From: Tetraselmis striata
Taxonomy: Eukaryota > Chlorophyta > Chlorodendrophyceae > Chlorodendrales > Chlorodendraceae
DNA length: 64,000 bases
Assembly: GCA_006384855.1 (NCBI GenBank)
Contig: VCJN01001147.1
Coordinates: forward strand, 62,001-126,000
Reading direction: 5' to 3'
Positions within the stretch are counted from its first letter, which is position 1; each line of letters starts with the position of its first letter. The notes beneath the pieces are model-generated. The model saw only the letters and a list, made by a program, of their open reading frames with translations, had not been told where the DNA came from and made no database searches. Shown one piece after another: positions 1 to 14,145 of the stretch. A program made the translations under genes and the position numbers.

Positions 1-805
1 ACCGGCAGAGAGAATGCCGCCCAAGGTACCATGCACGCAAGCCGAGACCCGCTGCAACAGCCCCCGCCGTGTGCGCGACAGGTGACGGCGGAACTCAGCA
101 GGTTGGCCGGCGACAAAGTTCCGAAGTGCCTGACCGGATTGACCACGAAGAAAGCAAGAGGTCGGGGCGGAAGGACCGCCAGGGAAGTTGCGCACAGCCA
201 ACAGCACCGCGAAGATGTAGACCACCGTCAAAGCGGACTTCCCGAGTCGGCCGCGGTCCTCAACCACAAAAGGGTAGTACCGGTGAACACCCTGCACTGG
301 GGCGGAAGACGCCCGGTCCGCTGCCAACTTAGCATGCTCCGCCTCGGTCGCCGCGATTTCCGGGATGCACCAGCGGGGGTCGTTGCTCCAAGTGGGGGTC
401 GTGGAGGACACGCACGCGAAGTCGATCATGTAATCGCACGCCGCCCCTCCCCACCCCGCCAGCGTCATGTCCGACGGCCGCGAGCGGTCCGCTGGGCGCA
501 GCCCACTCGTCTCAAGGGTCAAGTCGCCGGCTCCCGAGCGGTCCCGGTCAAGCACCGCCCCCGCATCAATTGCCACAGATGCCCACAGATTCTTCAAAGC
601 GGTATGCATGCGGTGCTTGTAGTTCGCTACGGGGCATATGGGTAGATGATCCACGATGAAATCCGTAGCGCTCCGGTTCGAGCCATCCGTAGAGCGAAGC
701 CATAAGGGATCAATACCACACGTTGGGCCAGGGCAAGTGACAAGCGCGGAACCTCCGCGCGGGCAAAGGCCCAGTACCCGCGCAGCGGCGGCCGAATAAG
801 CAGCA
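1..805 (-). mobile_element. LINE A 3' fragment, antisense, runs off left edge
   Basis: Read on the minus strand this stretch matches the 3' part of the plus-strand LINE A at about 2545-3370, so it is a 5'-truncated copy whose truncation point is near 805 and whose 3' end lies left of the window. The reverse-strand translation keeps the C-terminal restriction-like endonuclease pattern: an R-P-S-D motif, then D-Y-M-I-D-F, A-x-x-A-E-H-x-K, and P-F-V-V-E-D-R-G-R-L-G. The reading frame is interrupted in places. In this copy the tract corresponding to the long G-run at 2895-2911 is only G4-T-G4-A-G4. Seen: the copy-to-copy match. Inferred: LINE identity, from the neighbouring RT. Confidence 0.85.
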
Positions 806-889
806 TAGTGAGGTATATCCCGGGGTGCGACACTTTACGGCTTGCTTCAGCACCCGCGGCTACATGGCATGATCCCTTTTTTCCTGATG

Positions 890-945
890 TTTTTTTTTCC
901 GCCCCCGGGACAGGACTGGCACCAGTGAAAACCCTTGCAGCGTCT
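890..945 (-). repeat. A-tailed short repeat R1, copy 1
   Basis: The stretch from GCCCCCGGGACAGGACTGGC (902-920) to about 945 recurs almost identically at 37531-37575, and its first 17 bases recur near 20269. On the minus strand each copy ends in an A-rich tail (T-run on plus at 890-898), as expected of a retroposed 3' end. It is not matched elsewhere in either LINE seen here, so it may be a SINE or the 3' end of a third LINE. Confidence 0.6.
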
Positions 946-963
946 GCATGTTGTTTCCTGATG

Positions 964-3142
964 TTGTACGATCGCGACCTGTACTACTACGCGCCGGATG
1001 ATCCCGGTACTTTGCGCGCCACCCTACAGTCTCGTACGGGTGTACGCCAGGGTGATGTCCTGGCCCCGCTATACTTCTGCCCCGCTATCGCGGGCCCGGT
1101 GCAAGCGGTTGTGGCTCGTACCGCCGCTGATACTTTTTGCCAGAGTTTTGCGGATGATTGCGGCGCGGCCACTGCCGCGGCCCACGTTCCGCGCGTTTTC
1201 GACGAGTACCACACGGAGCTTTCCAAAGTCGGACTGGTGGTACAGGACAGTAAGACGCGGTACGTTCGTCACCCCGGCGACAGCGAGTCCGAGTTGCGGA
1301 CAGTACGGGAGAAGTTGGCCCCGGGAGGATTTCGGACCCCGGCCGATGATCCTCTCCAGGATGGCGCCGTGTACCCGGGTGCTCCTATTAGCCATTACCC
1401 CGAGTGGATGACCGGCGCGTTGGGGCGGCGCCGGGAGGCCCACGCCACACTATTGGAGCGCATCGCCTCCTTTGGCACGTCGGGATACGGCTGCTGCCAC
1501 CATGGGGCCATGCGGTTGCTAGTCGTATGCGCGGTGCGGCAGACTGGCTTCCTCAGCCGCATGATGCCGCCGTCGGAGCTGGACCCTTTCTTGGAGGCCG
1601 TGGATACCGCCAACATTTCGGCTGCGTGTTCGCTGCTTGGCCTGGACGCTTGCGACCAGTCTACACCGCGCATGCATGGAGGCTGCAATCATTCAGATGA
1701 GTATGCCCGCGGATTTTGGCGGTCTGAATCCGGCCTTGCGACAGTCCGAGGCCCCTCCGTTTTATTCCGCGCAATCGGCTGTCCTGCCAAAGCTGGTACG
1801 GGAGTACGAGCCCGCCCGGGCCCCTTGTACGAGGCGGTCCGCGCCGAGGTGTCGTCTGTGGCTACGAGTGCTTTGCCATGGGTGCGTGAGACGCGCCGCG
1901 CGTACGAGACTGTACGGGCCCTAACCACGTTACCGCAAGAAGATGTGCGGCACGCACACGCGGCGTATGGGCACGCCCACGAGATCTTCGTGTTACTTAC
2001 GGTCAGCTACGACCACCGCTGCATCGGATCCAACAGCTGGTACTACGACCCGTACGGGTACGAGCACTAGCGGAGGACTGCGCGTCACCACATCTCCTTT
2101 TGCGGCCACTCCTCTTGGAGTTGGTACTGCTGAGGCCGCCTCTGCTGCCCAGCAATTGCTTCCTATCGGTGGTACGAGTACTGCCAATACCGTTACTACA
2201 TACGCTTTTGTCGCTCTGAAGATACCGTCGCCTGGCGATTTAGTGGCACACCCTCCGTCAGCAGCGACTGTTTCCCTCCCAGAATCGCTGCCAGGTTCTA
2301 CTGCTCCGCCCTCGGGTACGGGTTTGGGTGCGACCTCCGATGATCATCCCACGACCATGGTTGTCCAACGCCACCTCAGCCGTGCGATTCGCTTGCGTGA
2401 CTTCGTGGCCCTCGATCTCAGCTTCCATCGTACTTGTGCCGCGGCCTCGCGACTTGATACCCTGCGCATGTACAGCGCGTGCGGGCCGGGCTCCCTATCG
2501 CTTTTCCAGTCGGATCACGAGTCAGCCCGCAAGATTCCCCATGATGCTTATTCGGCCGCCGCTTCGCGGGTACTGGGCCTTTGCCCGCGCGAAGGTTCCG
2601 CGCTTGTCACTTGCCCTGGCCCCACGTGTGGTATTGATCCCTTATGGCTTCGCTCTACGGATGGCTCGAACCGGAGCGCTACGGATTTCATCGTGGATCA
2701 TCTACCCATATGCCCCGTAGCGAACTACAAGCACCACATGCATACCGCTTTGAAGAATCTGTGGGCATCTGTGGCAATTGATGCGGGGGTGGTGCTTGAC
2801 CGGGACCGTTCGGGAGCCGGCGACTTGACCCTTGAGACGAGTGGGCTGCGCCCAGCGGACCGCTCGCGGCCGTCGGACATGACGCTGGCGGGGTGGGGGG
2901 GGGGGGGGGGGAGCGGGGGGCGGCTTGCGATTACACGATCGACTTCGCGTGCGTGTCCTCCACGACTCTCACTTGGAGCAACGACCCCCGCTGCTGGTGC
3001 ACCCCGGAAATCGCGGCGACCGAGGCGGAGCATGGTAAGTTGGCAGCGGACGTGCGTCTTCCGCCCCAGTGCAGGGTGTTCACCGGTACTACATACCCTT
3101 TTGTGGCTGAGGACCGCGGCCGTCTCGGGAAGTCCGCTTTGA
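964..3142 (+). pseudogene. LINE A RT plus restriction-like endonuclease ORF, broken
   Basis: The RT part reads open from 964 (Met-Leu-Tyr) to a stop at 2070. The downstream part continues in a second frame through about 2890. It starts after RT motifs 1 and A, so the fingers and the first catalytic Asp are absent. The second frame ends in the region with R-P-S-D-M-T-L-A-G-W, followed in the third frame (2893-3375) by D-Y-T-I-D-F, A-T-E-A-E-H-x-K and P-F-V-A-E-D-R-G-R-L-G, which resembles restriction-like endonucleases (REL) of R2/Dong/Dualen-type LINEs. The REL assignment is by motif memory only and is moderate. No activity is expected. Confidence 0.75.
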
Positions 3143-3543
3143 CGGTGGTCTACATCTTCGCGGTGCTGTTGGCTGTGCGCAACTTCCCTGGCGGTCCTTC
3201 CGCCCCGACCTCTTGCTTTCTTCGTGGTCAATCCGGTCAGGCACTTCGGAACTTTGTCGTCAACCAACCTGCTGAGTTCCGCCGTCACCTGTCGCGCACA
3301 CGGCGGGGGCTGTTGCAGCGGGTCTCGGCTTGCGTGCATGGTACCCTGCCTGCGCGTCATTCTCTATGCCGGTAAGCAGATGGCCAAGTATGATGCGTGT
3401 GCTCGTGCCCATCATGCGTCTTCTCATGTTAATGCTTCCACCCTGCAGTCGCTGTAGAGGACCTGCTTTCTGATTGTCCCCCCTTTTTTTGGTGATTTCC
3501 GATATCGCCTTCTGCTAGCTCATGTAAATATATATTCATCCGC

Positions 3544-3850
3544 TCCGCCTCACATATTTATATTTACATGAGCTAGCAGCAGAAGGCGATATCGGAAATC
3601 ACCAAAGAAAAGGGCAATCAGAAAGGTCCTCTACAACGACTGCGGGGTGGAAGCAGCAACATGAGAAGACGTGGAGTGGGCACGAGCACTCGCATCAGAC
3701 TTGGCCATCTACACACCGGCAGAGAGAATACCGCCCAGGGTACCATGCACGCAAGCCGAGACCCGCTGCAACAGCCCCCGCCGTGTGCGCGACAGGTGAC
3801 GGCGGAACTCAGCAGGTTGGCTGGCGACAAAGTTCCGCCTCACATATTTA
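3544..3850 (-). mobile_element. LINE A short copy with 17-bp target-site duplication
   Basis: A 273-bp, 5'-truncated minus-strand copy of the LINE A 3' end (3561-3833) is flanked by an exact 17-bp direct repeat TCCGCCTCACATATTTA at 3544-3560 and 3834-3850. This is the product expected from target-primed reverse transcription. Together with the plus-strand copy ending near 3535 it makes a long imperfect inverted repeat (about 3300-3535 against 3561-3833), with a conserved block around the GATATCGCCTTCTGC motif. The element 3' end can be placed precisely at CATGTAAATA. Confidence 0.9.
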
Positions 3851-4305
3851 CAATATGGCTACAGGCCAGGCCAGGGTATCGCGGTCTTTCGTAGTCCGCG
3901 CGAGGTCGCGACTACAAGTAGGCGACTCCCTGAATGTATCCCGGCGAAAAAATACCCGCTAAAGCTGTAAATCTTTAAATTGTCGCCACTTAAAGCATCA
4001 GCAATAATATGATACAATATCCTGATTCATGCCGCAAGGGCCGCTACCATAGTGACCGGCATATATACTCTGTACAGTGCAAGCAAGCAGTACAGTCGCT
4101 AAGCAGGCGTGCAACCCGAAGGCGGCAGGTTTGATAAGCAAGCACACCTCCATGAGCAGGCACACAACTATCTGGTCACCTGAGTGGGCTGCGCCCCCAG
4201 CCGTGCTGTGGACACTAGCTGCTGGCGAGCAGAGGCCTGTATAACCTGGTGGCACTTAGGGCGGGAGGCGGCTGCCGGGCGAGGTCAGGGGGGCCGAGGG
4301 CGGGC
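3851..4305 (+). other. Upstream region of the bZIP-like gene
   Basis: No ORF of note. It lies between the LINE A target-site duplication and the first ATG of the next gene, so it should hold that gene's promoter and leader. No TATA box or recognised operator could be assigned. The first 200 bases are AT-richer than the coding DNA that follows. Confidence 0.4.
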
Positions 4306-7300
4306 ATGGACCTGTCGCTGTTTCAGCCCTCAGGGGCGGGCGACCCGGCGGCCGGGCTGTCCCCAGAGGAGGCAGCCACTGCCAACGACATGCTGTCAGG
4401 AATGATGTCCGTCAGCTTCGAGGACATGGTGGCGATGATGGACTCCGAGCTGACGAACAACAGCGAGCCCGGCGCCGAGCGCGCGCTGTCCAGCGACTTC
4501 AACCACCTGCTGGCCGGCGTTAGGGGGCCCAGCCGCGGGCCGTCCTCCTCGGTGTTGTTTCCGGGCCTCAGCAGCAACATGAGCGCGGAGCTCAGCCTTG
4601 CAGCGGTACAGCTCGCCAGGCATGCGCAGGTGAATCTGGCGCCCCAGGGCGCTGGACCTAGTCACCAGCATGAGCCGTCCCGGCTCGGTTTCCAGGCACA
4701 GCCATACGCTGCCCAATGGGGCGGCGGTGGCGCGCTAGCCGGAGGTCTCCCGCCACCGCAGCAGCAGCCGTTCCAGCAGCAGCAGGCGTTTTATCAGCAG
4801 CAGGCGTACCACCAGCAGCAGCAGCTCTACCAGCAGCAGCAGGCCTACCAGCAGCAGGAGCAGGAGGATGGGAGCGGACAGCAGGTGTACCACTCCCAGC
4901 AGCAGCAGCTGTACCAGCAGCAGCAGCAGCAGCAGGGGCAGGCGGAGCAGCACGGCTACGGGCAAGGGTCGGGGTACTACTTCCAGGGTACTGCCACTGC
5001 TTACTACCAAGGTGGACCGGCAGCTGCAGCAGCAGCACCTGCAGCAGGAGGCGTACCAGCACTTTGACTCGCCGTTTGCGGAGCAGGAGCACCTCTCTGA
5101 CCCGGAGGGCAGCAGCGACCACGGGCGTAACCATTGGCAGCCGGAGCAGCCGCAGGTGCCCATCACTCCCTGGCCCGACCCCAATCTGAGCGCCAGCGGC
5201 TTTGCCCTAAGCAGCGGCCTGTCCAGCATCGTGTACGGCCTCAACCCGGCGGACAAGTTTGGCAGCGGCAGCAGTGATCAGGTTGCGCCGTCGGCGGAGA
5301 CCATTAAGCAGCACGAGAGTGCTCTGGTGAAGATGCACCCGCTCGCCAGCAACCTGCCCCGCGACGCGCCCAAGGAGCAGGGCATGTCCACGCTCAAGCA
5401 GCTGGAGGAGAAGGTGGTGCGGGAGATCAAGCAGGGCGCGGAGCCGAAGCAAGACGTGCTGGTGCAGACGCTGGCGAACCACACGGTGGAGAAGCTGCAC
5501 AGCCGCAACCCCAACACCCTGTACGCGCAGATGCTGCGCCAGGCCAAGTCGCGCGTGAAGCTGCCCGGCAAGGGGCGCACCAGCGCCAAGGAGCGGATGG
5601 ACGGTCTGGAGAGGCAGGTGGCGGACCTGCAGGCACAGAAGGGGTCGCTCACGGACGAGACGGAAAACCTCTCCTGCAGGTGGCTGTCCCCCTCCCACCC
5701 CTCCCCGGGCGGTTGCCGGCACCCGCCGCCCCTCCCAATCCCAAAGTGCACACGCCACGCCCGTCCGCGCGGAGCCGGAGGGCGAGGGGGGAGCGCTGCC
5801 GCTGAGCGCTGTCGGTGCCCGCAGGATGAACATCATGGACCGGATGATCCAGCTGCGGCGCGAGATTGCGGACGAGCTGCTTGTGCACAACGTGCGGCTG
5901 GATGAGCAGCTGCAGGTGAGAGCGCGCCGCGCGCGGGCATGGCACACTCGGGGGGCGGGCCTCCACACTCGTGGTCACGCTTTGGGTTCGCCATGTGGTC
6001 TTCTTTGTACCCCCTCCTGAACAAGGCAAACCTTTATTTATCAGAGTACACGAGGACTGTAGCATGCATGCAGTCTCCGGCTTGATGATGCAAAACACCT
6101 TTGTGAGCTGTGAACGCAATCGTTATACGGGCCTGGCAATGGGCAAGCGGAAATGTGAATGCATCCAACGACGAATGGTTATCGCGCTTTCCTCGGGTAG
6201 ACTGGGTTTCCATGTGAATGCATCCAACGACGAGCCACATTAGCGGAGGCCATCACAAGTTACCATGCCGCTGCCGGGAGGTGAAACGCCGCACACCTCG
6301 GTTGTTTCGGGCGCTTGCCACAGCAATTGAGTAGTGATGGCAAGACGCACTTGGCGATGAGAACATTGCAAATGTGACCCCGCCCTACCTGCCAGAGATA
6401 GCGGGCCGGTTTCAACTATAAACATAGACGAAAGTATAGCGGGCCGGTTGCGAATCCTCCTCACACAATTTCAGTCTAGGACTCCGGGGTCGTCTCGGTG
6501 CGTTGTGCCTAACTCCGTTTTGAGCTGGCTTAGCTGGACTGCGCTGCACTTGAGTCCGCCAGCTTGAGTTATAAAGTTCCAGTGAACGCGGTAATGGCAG
6601 CTCAGTTTCGTTTCATGCTCGAGCGGGACGGTTGCGCACCGCGCCCTTAAGCGGCCAGCTCTCGTGGAATGAGGTCAACCCCTAAGCAAACCATCCGTCG
6701 ATTTCTCTCATAATTGGCGCGTTTCCCTGTCGCGCCATCTGCATGTCGTAGGGTGCATCACGTGTCTAAGACGTACCAACTTGAATTAGCCTGGCTTGGT
6801 AGTGGGAATAATTGCACGAGCCGCTAAAGTGCTGTGAACTCTGAGGGTTATACTGTACGTAAAGTCTTACTTCAAGCCGGCGTAATCAAGTTGCGCAGCT
6901 TTCACACATTAGACTACTTGCGCGCAGCGCTGGTTGGCACCCGTGGCGAGAACAAAGCAATGGGAGCACATGTCTCCAGGCGGCGCTCGCACGTCCTGCT
7001 TTGCTTCTACACGTAGGGAGGGAGGGAAGGGGGAATTTGCCTACAGGCGCATCTGTGCGCGCGGCCAAGCGCTCACCCTCCCCCGCTTCCCCTTTCCTGC
7101 AGGCCACCAACCTGGAGAAGGACATCAAGCAGTTCTTCCTGGAGAATGGCCAGGTCGACTGGGCCGGTCTGCCCAGCACGAAGACCATCCCCGAGATCAT
7201 GGCGCGGCTGCGATCCTCGGTGCGCCCCCCAATTCCCCCCCCCCCCCCGTCCCCCTTCCCAAATCCCCTCCTTCCTTTGAGCGTCCGCGCACCCACCCAC

Positions 7301-8830
7301 CCACCGCGCAGTGAGACAGTCGCCCTGACAGCCGACCCCCTCATGAACCATGCAGGGCGTCTTTGACGAGATGTCCGCCTTCTTCACCGACGTCGTCAAC
7401 AAGCTCAAAACGCTGCTGTCGGAGATCGACAAGCTGCCCCCCGGCACGGACGCCGCGGCCTCCCCGCTGCATGCGTCGCTCGAGAAGGAGGTTCACAGCA
7501 TGCAGGCCTACATGCTCCAGAAGCAGACGGAGGGGGGCTACTTGGTGGCGCACTGGCAGATGGATGTCCACGACAAGGTAGGGAAATGGACTGGGGTGTT
7601 GGTTGTTGCAAGCACCCAAGAGGGCGGTCCCCGGTTGTGCTACCACTACTACCCGTGCCATTTCTATTGGGTTGGCGAATTGTCCGGAAACTATTACCCT
7701 TTTTCTTCAACATGAGTCGGGGTCTCCTGGAAGGTTTCGAGCTATGTTGTATTCCAATGCATTTTCACGCCGATATTGGTTGTCTTCCTCTTTTCGCGGG
7801 GCATCAAAAGCAATGCTGATATATGTAGCGAACCATCGCGTGGGTACAGTACACCTCTGACGCTGCCCATAGTGTACCCTCTGGCAGCCTTACCCTCCGC
7901 CACTCGCGCCAACCGGTGCATGTTGCTGTGCCGCGAAGCCACGTCCTGACGCGGCACTCTGCGGCGTGCTGCGCGGCGCACAGGCAACAAAGATAAACCC
8001 GACGCTAGCGCTGGACCTGCAGACGCGCTACCGCAGCGTGTACCCGACCCTGCAGCTGACGCTGCAGCAAAAGGAGAGAATAAAGCTCTCGTACGACATC
8101 TACACAAAGCGGATTGCCGTCATGAACGACGAGAAGCAGGCTCAAGTCCAGATGCTGGAGACGCTGACGGTCACCGACGGGGACATGTCCATGCACGAGC
8201 GCACGAGGTGCGGCAACGGGCGCTCTTTCTCCCGCCCCCGCTGTCCTTGTTGCGGCGGTGCGCTTGGATGGACGGCAGCGGGCCTGACCAATGGCCAAAT
8301 GGGCGGGCCGCGCAGGGAGGTCCTGAAAGCGAACCAGGCGCTCTGGCGGCTGCGCTGCATCAATGAGAACTACAAGGAGGGGCACATGATGTTCAACTTC
8401 ATCGTGATGAGGAAGATTCTCAGCGTCACGCAGCTGGCCCGCCTGACCGTGCTGGCGCACCCTGTTTTGCCCTGCGTCCTCATCGTGCGCCCCTGCCTGG
8501 CCACGTCCCGACCAACCTGCACGCGCAGTGCTCCCGCGTGTCATGCTACTTGCCCTGTACTAAACCCTCATTCGTTATGCTATGCCAGTGCTATCCCAGC
8601 GCTAAGTTGGATAGCACTTGAGCTCTCCCACTTTCTGTCACTGCCACTGCGGCGCGCTTGTCCCACTGTTTTGCTGACCCGCGGGCAACTGCTTGCAGAT
8701 ATCTGAGCTGGTGGCACAGGACCTGAAGAAGACGTACGGGCTGGACACCACAGAACGCACAGCGGAGGAGATTCTCAAGATGTGCAGGAACTACAACAGC
8801 AAGTACATGCACCTAATGACCAACAGCTAG
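4306..8830 (+). CDS. Gln-rich bZIP-like coiled-coil protein, putative transcription regulator
   Basis: Seven exons: 4306-5679, 5825-5915, 7103-7219, 7356-7577, 7984-8207, 8316 to 8448 or 8463, and 8699-8830. Splice phases agree throughout and give about 768 aa. The start is the ATG at 4306 (M-D-L-S-L-F). Residues about 165-230 form a Gln/Tyr-rich tract encoded by CAG repeats. A Leu-heptad region preceded by basic residues follows (A-K-S-R-V-K ... L-E-R-Q-V-A-D-L), continuing into exon 2, then a helical C-terminal half with an M-M-F-N-F-I-V-M-R-K-I-L-S-V-T-Q-L-A block like the C-terminal domain I associate with algal bZIP factors. Exon 1 needs a one-base shift between about 4990 and 5030: the Gln-rich frame stops at 5067 while the coiled-coil frame is open. 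The basic region is atypical, so DNA binding is inferred, not shown. Confidence 0.7.
6153..6233. repeat. 22-bp direct repeat inside a bZIP-like gene intron
   Basis: A 22-bp word beginning ATGTGAATGCATCCAACG occurs at 6153-6174 and again at 6212-6233, inside the 1.2-kb second intron. No function is recognised. Confidence 0.7.
6300..6440 (-). repeat. Intron repeat family IR150, divergent copy
   Basis: The core CCCCGCCCTACCTGCCAGAG at 6378-6397 is the reverse complement of the family core (T-C-T-G-G-C-A-G-G-C-x-G-G-G-C-G-G-G-T-T), preceded on plus by GATGAGAACATTGC as in the copy at 20050. It lies in intron 2 of the bZIP-like gene. The outer boundaries are uncertain. Confidence 0.5.
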
Positions 8831-10530
8831 CTTCCCCGGCCTCAACTGCGGCATTGATGTGCTGTCGCACCCGGCTGCACATCGCCCCCAGGGTCTGTCT
8901 CGATAGGCCATTCTCATGCAGTCAGGCGCATTTCCTGGGGTTTTAGTCTTCAGCAGTTCCTGTCGGAGTGCACCATAGGGCTGCCCGCCTGGTTGGCTCC
9001 CCGGCTGGCTGTGTCTGCCATAGTGTCGCTCCTGACCCTCCTGACAGCGCATCGGATACGCAGACTTGTCACAGCTTCACACCATCATGCGCACCCTGCA
9101 ACTTAAGTCGATACATAACGCATGCTGCAATCCCTCTTTGGATAGCGGGCGATGTGCACTTTCGCAGTGGCCAATGTTCGCCTTGAAATGCACGCCCTTC
9201 TGCAAATCATACCTCCTTGCTGCCTTGCGCGGGGAAAGGTGCTGCTGGGAACATTGGAAGGGCAACTATGTGTACCCGTAGTCTGCTTGTGTGTCACTTC
9301 TAGCACATTTAATCGCCATGTACCCGTAGTCTGCACTGCGATACCCGAGCCTGTTGTCTTCGATGTTGGCGTAGATGGGGACATGCTGACAAGGGATGAC
9401 TGCACCACCAGCACAAATCTCGTGGGTAGCCTATGCGTGGAACAGTGTACGAGTACTCGTATACTTATCCTGTATTAAAGTACTATTTGTACGCGCGCGG
9501 TAGAGGCGTAGTAGAGCCGCCCTGCGGCGAGTCGACTAGAAATGATTAGCGACTACATGTGCTAGATGCAAAATTCCAGAAATCCATACAGAAATCCAAA
9601 AATCCAGTCGACTAGAAATACTGCTGGTACCCGGTACGAGACACTCGAGGATACGAGGGTACAATGGCTGTGCTCTGATGTTAGGTTTCGACTACCCTAT
9701 CGTCGCTACCCTAGATCATGCCTGGAATGTGCGCGCGGGCCTGTGCTAAACCCTGTTTATCGCAGCACGGGACTGCACCGAACCCCTCGTGCGGAAAACA
9801 GCACCGGTTCGTATCTGTCACGCGATCACGTTGACTGCATGGGACGTAAGCTAACAAAGATCCACAGCAGATACTGTCGCGAGTGACTGGGGGACGTACA
9901 ATAAAAAACTAATAAACGAAAATGATAGTCGCCATACGTCGAAGGACTGAGAGCACAGAAATATATAGATTGCATGTGGTAACGTGACGTACCGTACGGG
10001 TAGGTTTGTCATCCAATCGTCTTCGCCGGCGGCCGCACGTGGGCAGGATAGGGTGGCGGCGCTCGGATGAGGACACATCAATAAATATTCATTCGGCTGG
10101 CGGGCGCAATATAAGCCGCGAGGCGATAGTGACCATTATATTCGCGACGATTACGAGCACCAGTACCCGTACCCGTAGCAGAAAGGTCGGTGTAATATTG
10201 AGGCGGGGGTGGCGACAATCATCATGTCGAGATATGGCCGCATCGATTCCGCGCTTCGTCTGGGCGCCCTGGGGCCGGGACAGGTATGGCAGCCCCTAAG
10301 CTGGCGCAGGGTTTGTATTGGGACTCGTCTCCCGGCTCGGCGGCCCGACGACGGGGGCGCAGGCGGCGCTATCCGCCCCGTCATCCCGGGCCAGTGGTCA
10401 CGGACCTTATTTCTCGTCTGCCACTCCGCCGTGCTCCTTCTGCTCCAGCCGTGGCTCGCACCAGCAGTCGCGCCAGCCATCTCGCCAAGGGACGTTCCTG
10501 ACCCGCATTTGGTCCGATCCTATCCCCGTG
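8831..10530. other. Intergenic region between bZIP-like gene and DAHP synthase
   Basis: No credible gene. It contains a 16-bp repeated word TGTACCCGTAGTCTGC at 9271-9286 and 9319-9334, short palindromes such as GTACGAGTACTCGTATAC near 9446, and AGCGACTA-type words near 9549. The part from 9450 to 10200 is AT-richer than the flanking genes. The DAHP synthase promoter should lie in its right end, but no element was recognised. Confidence 0.5.

Positions 10531-14145
<3,615 letters not shown>

Larger units (their letters stand above)
840..3543 (+). mobile_element. LINE A, 5'-truncated non-LTR retrotransposon
   Basis: A plus-strand copy of LINE A that begins within the reverse transcriptase and runs to a 3' end near 3531-3543. 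It has no long terminal repeats and no introns. The RT palm motif B (G-V-R-Q-G-D-x-L-A-P-L) is at about 1036-1075 and motif C (F-A-D-D) at 1147-1158. The C-terminal endonuclease-like domain lies at about 2850-3140. A frame change occurs near 2000-2070 and a 17-base G-run at 2895-2911 breaks the frame again, so the copy is dead. The 3' end (ending in CATGTAAATA) faces another copy tail to tail at 3560. A separate A-tailed repeat (R1) sits at 890-945, so the true 5' junction is probably near 945. Confidence 0.85.

Noticed and set aside
4658-5256. Long antisense frames across the bZIP-like gene
   Set aside because: They are shadows of the CAG repeats and GC-rich codons (Leu/Ala runs) with no domain.
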